NCBI GenBank assembly: GCA_013331625.1
Contig: DUGC01000015.1
Location: 295 to 9,965 of the forward strand
Reading direction: 5' to 3'
DNA: 9,671 nt
Origin: Candidatus Iainarchaeum sp.
GTDB taxonomy: Archaea > Iainarchaeota > Iainarchaeia > Iainarchaeales > Iainarchaeaceae
The first letter of the stretch is position 1, and every line of letters starts with the position of its first letter. Both the position numbers and the translations under genes were made by a program. Under the pieces are notes generated by a model. It made no database searches and was not told where the DNA came from. It saw nothing but the letters and a program-made list of their open reading frames with translations. This document shows positions 5,527 to 9,671 of the stretch, in pieces.

Positions 5527-6183
5527 ATGGCCAAAAACATCATCAGCTCCTATTCAGTGTTCCAGGAGCGCTTCCAGATCCCTGAAGGCAGGGAGAATGC
5601 CGAGCGGCTTGAAGCACTTAAAAAGTATTTTTCTCGCGGCGGGGTAATCAATGCAATTAAAGTGAAGGGCGCGCTCTGGCCAAAGCTCATATACCCCACT
5701 CCTTTGCGCCTTGACTTTCAGATAAAGGAGATCGGGGCATTGCGGGAGAACTATTCAAAAAAGGAGAAGGACTGGAAGGAAAAGAACGCGAGCGCAAAAT
5801 CATACCATAAAAGGCACCAGATACTCAAGTTCTCAGAGCCATTGTACTGGAAACACGTCACAAAGGCGCTAACGGACAAGGACTACAAGGAGGATGCGCA
5901 AAAAGTGGTGCTGCCCGTGCACCTTTCAGCCGACCCCAAGTGGAAGCCTATGATCAAGATGTTCGTAAACGACCTCGAGTACCGCAAGAACCTTGTCGAA
6001 ACCGTGCAGACAAGCATCGTTTACAAAAAGGACAGGAAAGTTGCAAAGTACGCGGATGTTTTGCAAGAGCTGCGCACCGAAATTTCGGGCACGAAGATGG
6101 GCGAGCTTGGGAAAAAAATCGGGCAGATAGAGAGCGACCTCAATGCCCTCAAAGTGATCAGGAAATGGGCAGCGGAGGGCTGA
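5527..6183 (+). CDS. Basic charged protein of unknown function
   Basis: I do not recognise this 218-residue protein. It has no signal peptide or membrane segment and is rich in Lys, Arg and Glu. It starts MAKNIISSYSVFQERFQIPEG. Helical charged stretches occur around residues 65-95 (IKEIGALRENYSKKEKDWKEKN) and again near the C-terminus (KYADVLQELRTEI ... KKIGQIESDLNALKVIRKW), the latter coiled-coil-like. The middle has YWKHVTKAL and VVLPVHLSADPKWKPMIKMF. Nucleic-acid or ribosome binding is only a guess from charge. The frame opens at a TTG (5509), but the ATG at 5527 fits the TATA spacing. A T9 tract directly follows the stop. Confidence 0.82.
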   Translation: MAKNIISSYSVFQERFQIPEGRENAERLEALKKYFSRGGVINAIKVKGALWPKLIYPTPLRLDFQIKEIGALRENYSKKEKDWKEKNASAKSYHKRHQILKFSEPLYWKHVTKALTDKDYKEDAQKVVLPVHLSADPKWKPMIKMFVNDLEYRKNLVETVQTSIVYKKDRKVAKYADVLQELRTEISGTKMGELGKKIGQIESDLNALKVIRKWAAEG

Positions 6184-6192
6184 TTTTTTTTT
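6184..6192 (+). terminator. T9 terminator tract
   Basis: Nine consecutive T directly follow the TGA of the 5527 gene, the classic archaeal oligo-T termination signal. Beyond it lies the convergent relBE/hicB unit. Confidence 0.6.
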
Positions 6193-6219
6193 AAACAGCA
6201 CTGCTGATATTGAGGCAAA

Positions 6220-6365
6220 TTATTCCAAGTGCAATTGAGTGGCTTCTTTCAGGCTGGCAATTGCCGCTTCAACGCTCTTTCCAGACTTGCTGTCCCGATT
6301 TCAGGGCATTTGGCAACATACATATCCTCTTCCCTGTGCAATAGTGTGGCAAATTTTTTCTTCAT
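6220..6365 (-). pseudogene. Frameshifted HicB-like antitoxin, no HicA beside it
   Basis: The ATG at 6365 lies 5 nt after the relE stop. The first 27 codons read MKKKFATLLHREEDMYVAKC then PEIGTAS, the start of a HicB-type partial RNase-H fold (strand, turn, YVAxCPE). The frame then diverges and stops at a TGA. In another frame the expected rest follows at once: GKSVEAAIASLKEATQLHLE and TAA (6222-6220), matching the usual HicB pattern GKSxEEAxxxLKEAxxLxLE. Total length is one base short of 49 codons, so a single base near 6281-6286 has been lost. HicB neutralises the HicA mRNA interferase. No HicA gene fits in the remaining 36 nt before the convergent gene. It is probably a decayed solo antitoxin, or a base-calling error. 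Confidence 0.72.
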
Positions 6366-6370
6366 GGCGG

Positions 6371-6643
6371 TCACACTTGGCTCTTGTACCATTTTTCATA
6401 CTGTTTGTGGTTCCCTACAAAATGGATTGACTTCGTTCTGGTGGATTCATTGCATTCAAAAGCAATCCGGTACTGGCCTATTTCCTCCACTTGATATCGG
6501 CATGAATGCAAGCCCCTGCCAGCAAGGGGCTGTGCCATTTGGTCAAGCTTTTTCATTATCATTAGTTGTGTATTACTGTCGAATTTCCTGAAGTGGATAT
6601 CCCAGCCGGGCTTGAGGCCCACCCTCCAAGGAGTAAGTTCCAA
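6371..6643 (-). CDS. relE: RelE/ParE-family toxin
   Basis: This 90-residue protein has the RelE fold. RelE toxins cut mRNA in the ribosomal A site. Visible features are the N-terminal strand WDIHFRKFD (14-22), the helix region MIMKKLDQMAQPLAGRGLHS (28-47), the strands YQVEEIGQYRIAFE (50-63, with R59) and KSIHFVGNHKQYEKWYK (71-87). The His, Tyr and Trp of the C-terminal HKQYEKWY segment are the kind of residues found near the active face. The start is TTG at 6643, well supported because AGGTGAGG, which overlaps the antitoxin stop, lies directly upstream. A GTG seven codons later is less well placed. It forms an operon with the RHH antitoxin and a trailing hicB remnant. Confidence 0.87.
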   Translation of the reverse strand: MELTPWRVGLKPGWDIHFRKFDSNTQLMIMKKLDQMAQPLAGRGLHSCRYQVEEIGQYRIAFECNESTRTKSIHFVGNHKQYEKWYKSQV

Positions 6644-6647
6644 GGCC

Positions 6648-6896
6648 TCACCTGTATTTTGCCAGTGCCTTATCCTTATCTATATATTTGAGGCCGTTTC
6701 TTTCCATCTCAGCTTTTTCCGCTTCTATTTTCCTTCCTACGAGTTCGAGTTCAAGGTCTTTCACGAGGTTGTATTCTTTGTTAAGCGCGAATATCCCCAT
6801 CCTTATCGCTTCGGTTTTGGACCTTGCTAAACCTAATTCAACCGCTTTATCAAGTATTATTTCAGGCGCCCCTTCGAATTCAAGAGTGGTTCGCAT
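6648..6896 (-). CDS. relB: Ribbon-helix-helix antitoxin partner of RelE
   Basis: This is an 82-residue antitoxin. Residues 1-33 look like a ribbon-helix-helix DNA-binding domain: strand MRTTLEFEG, helix EIILDKAVELGL, turn, and helix SKTEAIRMGIFALNKEY. Residues 42-82 form a long charged helical tail that should wrap the toxin. The start is ATG at 6896 with a strong SD (GGAGGT, 6903-6908) at 6-nt spacing. Its TGA overlaps the SD of relE (AGGTGA), giving tight translational coupling. A pair of ATGCAT sites just upstream is a good candidate autorepressor site. The symbol is given by position and fold; sequence identity to bacterial RelB is not claimed. Confidence 0.82.
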   Translation of the reverse strand: MRTTLEFEGAPEIILDKAVELGLARSKTEAIRMGIFALNKEYNLVKDLELELVGRKIEAEKAEMERNGLKYIDKDKALAKYR

Positions 6897-6912
6897 TGTT
6901 ATACCTCCTATT

Positions 6913-6945
6913 ATGCATTATATATGCATCAATTAACTATAAAAA
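6913..6945 (-). promoter_or_regulatory. relBE promoter with ATGCAT operator pair
   Basis: On the minus strand TTTTTATA (6938-6945) is a TATA-like box predicting a start near 6917. Two 6-bp palindromes ATGCAT (6913-6918 and 6924-6929) are spaced 11 bp centre to centre, one helical turn, and cover the predicted start. This is a fitting dimer-pair site for the RHH antitoxin. The SD GGAGGT follows at 6903-6908. Confidence 0.5.
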
Positions 6946-6996
6946 CTGCGCGTTAATGCGAAGTTTGTTTTCCTGAAAACTGTAACTGACCCTGCT

Positions 6997-8805
6997 TCAG
7001 GCCCCCGCAAGCGACTCTATTGCCTCCTGCTCGTTTTCAAATTCGAGGCATTTTCCCCCAAAGCAGTCCATGACCTTGCTCGTGCGGCGCTGGATGGAAT
7101 TGAGCGGCAGGTATTTCCAGCTGATTTTGTGCTCTGCGCCGATCTCGTGCCAGTTTCCTTTTGCATAGAACGCTGCAATGTTGCGGAAATCGCTCTCAAG
7201 CGCCGTGCCGTACTCTATTTTGGGCCTCTCCCTGCCCAATAGCACCGAGGCGCGCAGCAATGCAAACTCCGCCATTGAAATGCTTGAGGGGATCGGGTGG
7301 TCGTAGGCTGTAGCGCTCACTTCAACAAAGTCCTCGTTCGAGCTTTCAATCCACCCGAGCTTGCGGAACCTGTTGAGCTTGCCAGCCATCTCATTTATGA
7401 TCTGCTCCCTGTCATACCCTTCCTCATGCAGATATGTCGCAAAGAGCAGCAGCGCCGCATAATCTTGCAAGAATTCCGCCTCCTGCCGCTTGCCGCCCAG
7501 TGAGCTGTGGCAGAGCTTGCCTTTCAGGTAATGCTTTTCAATGAGCCTGTCAAAAAGATTGGCTGACATTGCAAGAAGCTTCTGATCGCCAAGTGAGCGG
7601 TATGCCATTATGAGGCCTATTCCTGCAAGGCAGTTCCATGAAGTCACGATCTTGCGGTCAGTAAAGGGCTGGGGCCTTATCCTTCGCACATTAAGGAGCT
7701 TTTCCTCAATTTCGGGCAGCCACTCAGCCTTTCTTTTGATCAGATGGTTAGTGCCTGTAAAATTCCCCGCAGTTGAAACATCATACACCGATTCAAATTC
7801 AGAAAATTCCTTTTGTGAAAGAAGGAGGCGCAGCTCATCGGTGTCCCAGAGGTAGGTGCCGCCTTCATGGTGGCTCGTGTCGGCATCATGAGCCGAATAG
7901 AACAGGCCTTCGCCGCTCATGAATGTTTCCCCAAGGCATTTTACTATCCGCTCACAGACAACCCCGTACTCCTGCTTTCCAAGTGCCTTGTAGGCCGAGC
8001 TGTATACCCACAAAAGCATTGCCTGGTCATAGAGCATCTTTTCAAAGTGGGGTATTGTCCAGTGCGCATCGACGCAGTAGCGGAAAAATCCCCCCTGCAG
8101 ATGGTCGTGCAGGCCGCGCAGCATCATGGCATCAAGGGTGCTCTCAATGACCCTTGCCGCCGCAAGGTCACGCCTCCTGTCATAAAAGCTCAAAAGAAAG
8201 AGCAGGGTGCTGTGGGGCGGGAATTTTGGCGCAGAGCCAAAGCCGCTGTTTTCCTGGTCTGCAACTGCAAGTATGGCGCCTGCCACATCCGATTCGGCAT
8301 ATTCAATATCGGCATTGGGTTCAGCATGGAACGTGGGTATTTTTCCCCTGTGCTCCTCGAATGCATCCTTTGCAAGCCTGCACACCTCAACAAAAGACGG
8401 CAGGCCCTGCTGCTGCTTTGCAGGAAGGTATGTTACTGCAAGGAAAGGCCTTATGTCGGGCGTGACAAAAACATTGAGCGGCCAGCCCCCGCTTCCCTGC
8501 GTTTCGACAAGAAATGACATAAGGAAGCTGTCAATATCGGGCCTTTGCTCCCTGTCAACTTTGATGCAGATAAAATTCCTGTTGAGGTATTCTGCAATAT
8601 CCCTGTCATTGAATGCTTCAGCCGCCATCACATGGCACCAGTGGCATGTGGCATAGCCCACTGAAACGAAAAGCGGCCTGTTTTGATCCCTTGCATAATT
8701 GAGCGTCTGCTCGTTCCACTCCTGCCACCACACAGGGTTGTGGCTGTGCTGCTGGAGATATGGGGACGAGGCCTTTGCGAGGTTATTTTTTGAAAAATCT
8801 TCCAT
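6997..8805 (-). CDS. DUF255/YyaL-type thioredoxin-domain protein
   Basis: This 602-residue protein belongs to the YyaL/SPATA20 family, somewhat shorter than the usual 650-700. The N-terminal thioredoxin-like domain (about 1-150) has the family opening KASSPYLQQHSHNPVWWQEW (11-30), the CHWC motif at 54-57, DREQRPDID (about 85-93) and GGWPLNVFVTPD (about 107-118). The rest is the alpha/alpha-barrel part resembling N-acylglucosamine 2-epimerases, with GSAPKFPP, LQGGFFRYCVDAHWTIPHFEKMLYDQA, FYSAHDADTSHHEGGTYLW and KIVTSWNCLAG. In the last motif the family's usual TSWNGL has Cys for Gly. Substrate and reaction are not established for the family. It is probably cytosolic and alone on its transcript, with a TATA box 25 nt before the ATG and no SD. 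Confidence 0.95.
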   Translation of the reverse strand: MEDFSKNNLAKASSPYLQQHSHNPVWWQEWNEQTLNYARDQNRPLFVSVGYATCHWCHVMAAEAFNDRDIAEYLNRNFICIKVDREQRPDIDSFLMSFLVETQGSGGWPLNVFVTPDIRPFLAVTYLPAKQQQGLPSFVEVCRLAKDAFEEHRGKIPTFHAEPNADIEYAESDVAGAILAVADQENSGFGSAPKFPPHSTLLFLLSFYDRRRDLAAARVIESTLDAMMLRGLHDHLQGGFFRYCVDAHWTIPHFEKMLYDQAMLLWVYSSAYKALGKQEYGVVCERIVKCLGETFMSGEGLFYSAHDADTSHHEGGTYLWDTDELRLLLSQKEFSEFESVYDVSTAGNFTGTNHLIKRKAEWLPEIEEKLLNVRRIRPQPFTDRKIVTSWNCLAGIGLIMAYRSLGDQKLLAMSANLFDRLIEKHYLKGKLCHSSLGGKRQEAEFLQDYAALLLFATYLHEEGYDREQIINEMAGKLNRFRKLGWIESSNEDFVEVSATAYDHPIPSSISMAEFALLRASVLLGRERPKIEYGTALESDFRNIAAFYAKGNWHEIGAEHKISWKYLPLNSIQRRTSKVMDCFGGKCLEFENEQEAIESLAGA

Positions 8806-8811
8806 ATACAG

Positions 8812-9045
8812 TTAGCGCAGAAATTGAATATAATGATTGAGGGGCGTTAACATGCTTTTCTGAATGGAAGTCCGTATTTTACACGCCCGGTCTTTTTGTG
8901 TCGGGGTGGAATCCGGGCTCGTGTCCTGATAGGACAAAACCACGGCATCGCCATTGCGCCAGGATATTGCTGAATCGACAGTGATAGTTCCTGTATCATA
9001 ATTGATGCCTGTAATGTTCACGGGCGGGCCCGAGCCGACCTTATT
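8812..9045 (-). pseudogene. C-terminal fragment of a beta-helix-type surface protein
   Basis: The minus-strand frame from 9045 (a TAA lies at 9046-9048) reads KVGSGPPVNITGINYDTGT, then ITVDSAISWRNGDAVVLSYQ and DTSPD, and then loses resemblance to anything before its stop at 8812. The pattern (I-x-G-I-x-Y-x-T-x-T-I-T-V-D-x-x-I-S-W-x-x-G-D-x-V-x-L-x-Y, then S-P-D) is the ending typical of large secreted right-handed beta-helix or polysaccharide-lyase-like proteins. About 40 residues of that motif remain, with no start and no upstream body. A GTG at 9021 exists but lacks an SD. I infer a gene relic; a short expressed protein cannot be excluded. Confidence 0.45.
8827..8833 (-). promoter_or_regulatory. 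TATA-like box of the DUF255 gene
   Basis: The minus strand reads CATTATATTC with its centre 25 nt before the ATG at 8805, fitting a leaderless transcript. It falls within the 3' part of the beta-helix relic frame. Confidence 0.42.
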
Positions 9046-9125
9046 TTACCGGGTTTTTCTGACTTTTTCAACACAGCCTTTGGCTGGGGATTTCGGTGGC
9101 ACCGGCAATGAGGTGTCTGAATTTG
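9046..9125. other. Short non-coding gap with a small hairpin
   Basis: No gene is seen between the beta-helix relic and the promoter at 9126. A small inverted repeat, CAGCC-TTT-GGCTG, lies at 9074-9086. T-rich stretches before it (GTTTTTCTGACTTTTTC) offer no clear role. Confidence 0.4.
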
Positions 9126-9133
9126 TTTATATA
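9126..9133 (+). promoter_or_regulatory. Strong TATA box of the terminal mini-operon
   Basis: TTTATATA is the best archaeal TATA match in the window. Predicted initiation is near 9155, about 10 nt before the first ATG (9166), so the leader begins about at the GGTGAT SD (9156-9161). Confidence 0.6.
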
Positions 9134-9165
9134 GGGGCAAAACGGAATTGTAATAGGTGATTGCA

Positions 9166-9249
9166 ATGTATGCATTCAGGATAATGAGATTTGTGGAATC
9201 GAATAAGTGCGAGCGCGACCCGAAAGAGAAAGTGCTGAGGCTGATATAG
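9166..9249 (+). CDS. Possible 27-residue leader peptide or small protein
   Basis: This ORF of 27 codons (begins MYAFRIMRFVESNKC, ends KEKVLRLI) runs from ATG at 9166 to TAG at 9247-9249. The support is mainly the expression signals: a canonical TATA box at 9126-9133 and GGTGAT 4 nt before the ATG. It is the first cistron before the 94-residue gene, 17 nt away. It has no recognised family. It may be a genuine peptide or serve to bring ribosomes to the next start. Confidence 0.42.
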   Translation: MYAFRIMRFVESNKCERDPKEKVLRLI

Positions 9250-9266
9250 GCTCTTGAGGTGGGGAT

Positions 9267-9551
9267 ATGCAGGGAAAAGAAGCAAAGGAAAATGGAAATG
9301 CAATGAAAGGGAATGAGGCGCGGGCCCCTAAGGCAAAGTTCAATGCGGGGGCAGTGCAGGTGTGCATGTGGGAAAATGAGACAAAGGAAGGGAAACCATA
9401 CGCGAAGTTTTCAATAGACAAAAGGTACAAGGACGGGGAGCAATGGAAATCGGCGAACTCACTGCGGCTTGATGAGATCCCAAAGGCAATAGTTGCCCTC
9501 CAGCGCGCGTATGAGTATGCAACACTCAAAGAGCAGCACGCGCAAGGGTGA
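9267..9551 (+). CDS. Small conserved-looking protein, possible PC4-like nucleic-acid binder
   Basis: This 94-residue protein starts at ATG 9267 with GAGGTG (9255-9260) upstream. Residues 1-22 are a polar K/E/N/A-rich tail. From about 23 there is a compact beta-rich unit: AKFNAGAVQVCMWENETKEG, KPYAKFSIDKRYKDGEQWK, SANSLRLDEIPKAIVALQRA, then YEYATLKEQ. The order strand, strand, strand, then helix (DEIPKAIVALQRAYEY) resembles small proteins that recur in uncultivated archaea and phages (pattern GA-x-x-x-x-WEN, RxYKD-x-x-W, S-L-R-x-x-x-x-P-K-A-x-x-x-L-x-x-A-Y-E-Y). A single-stranded nucleic-acid-binding fold like PC4 is plausible but inferred. The stop overlaps the SD of the next ORF. Confidence 0.8.
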   Translation: MQGKEAKENGNAMKGNEARAPKAKFNAGAVQVCMWENETKEGKPYAKFSIDKRYKDGEQWKSANSLRLDEIPKAIVALQRAYEYATLKEQHAQG

Positions 9552-9555
9552 GAGG

Positions 9556-9627
9556 ATGTTCGAATTTGCGATAGTGAAATTTTCGGATGGGAAGGAAAAC
9601 CAGAGTGAATTGTGGCACGCGAATTAA
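9556..9627 (+). CDS. Possible 23-residue small protein ending in a hairpin
   Basis: ATG at 9556 follows GGTGA (9547-9551), which overlaps the stop of the 94-residue gene, at 4-nt spacing, so translation is likely coupled. The ORF reads MFEFAIVKFSDGKENQSELW and then HAN, with TAA at 9625-9627 in the loop of a strong inverted repeat. It may be a true micro-cistron or the 5' end of a longer gene cut by insertion of the repeat-bearing sequence. No family is recognised. Confidence 0.4.
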   Translation: MFEFAIVKFSDGKENQSELWHAN

Positions 9628-9645
9628 ACGTGCCACTTACAATTC
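9607..9645 (+). repeat. Bulged 13-bp inverted repeat, terminator or element end
   Basis: The left arm GAATTGTGGCACG (9607-9619) pairs with CGTGCCA (9629-9635) and, after a 4-nt bulge CTTA (9636-9639), with CAATTC (9640-9645). The loop is 9 nt (CGAATTAAA) and contains the TAA of the 23-codon ORF. It is placed as a terminator of the mini-operon, but there is no T tract directly after it, so an RNA structure or an element boundary is also possible. Confidence 0.5.
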
Positions 9646-9671
9646 TATCTAATGCTAGTTGGGGTTAGTTC

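Noticed and set aside
6967..6980. GTTTTC-CT-GAAAAC hairpin after the DUF255 gene as a terminator
   Set aside because: The stem is short and AT-rich with a 2-nt loop and no T tract, so it is too weak to call.
7867..8517. 216-codon plus-strand open frame within the DUF255 gene
   Set aside because: It is antisense to a gene with clear family motifs, has no SD or TATA, and its Cys/His/Arg-rich composition is typical of a shadow frame.
8838..8946. 33-codon basic minus-strand ORF (starts MPWFCPIRTR) overlapping the beta-helix relic
   Set aside because: It is in an alternative frame to the recognisable beta-helix pattern, has no SD or TATA, and is likely chance.

Overview
The window looks archaeal. 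It encodes an archaeal-type nascent-polypeptide-associated complex protein (NAC domain plus UBA), a long archaeal FKBP/SlyD-type prolyl isomerase, and several toxin-antitoxin (TA) genes of kinds common in archaea. Most first genes of transcription units have a TATA-like box centred about 25-30 bp before the start codon, as expected for leaderless archaeal mRNAs, while downstream genes carry GGTGA/GGAGG Shine-Dalgarno (SD) sites. Small secreted or anchored proteins of unknown function suggest an uncultivated lineage, perhaps DPANN. That lineage guess is inference and cannot be settled from this sequence.

Layout. 1-575 (-): complete vapBC pair. 594-912: mostly non-coding, with a possible 40-residue ORF. 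913-1674 (-): FKBP isomerase, divergent from a 440-residue membrane-anchored surface protein (1778-3100, +). 3162-3728 (-): a PemK/MazF toxin, preceded by what looks like the C-terminal remnant of its antitoxin and followed at once by a tiny basic ORF. 3736-4816 (-): a lipoprotein-like gene with two similar beta-rich units, broken by an apparent one-base frameshift. 4886-5269 (-): nac, preceded by a possible 41-residue single-span membrane ORF (5307-5432). 5527-6183 (+): a basic charged protein of unknown function ending in a T9 tract. 6220-6896 (-): a RHH antitoxin/RelE toxin operon followed by a frameshifted HicB-like antitoxin. 6997-8805 (-): a large DUF255/YyaL thioredoxin-domain protein. 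8812-9045 (-): a fragment resembling the end of a beta-helix surface protein. 9166-9627 (+): a small operon (27, 94 and 23 codons) with a strong TATA box and SD sites, ending in a bulged hairpin.

The chromosomal backbone is protein folding and biogenesis (FKBP, NAC, DUF255) plus envelope proteins. Three TA loci are inserted between these genes. Only vapBC and relBE look intact; the MazF antitoxin is truncated and the HicB is frameshifted with no HicA beside it. No CRISPR, tRNA, rRNA, transposase or integrase was seen. The most unusual items are the two single-base frameshifts, the orphaned MazF, the uncatalogued small ORFs and the terminal mini-operon. I saw no convincing new multi-gene defence system.
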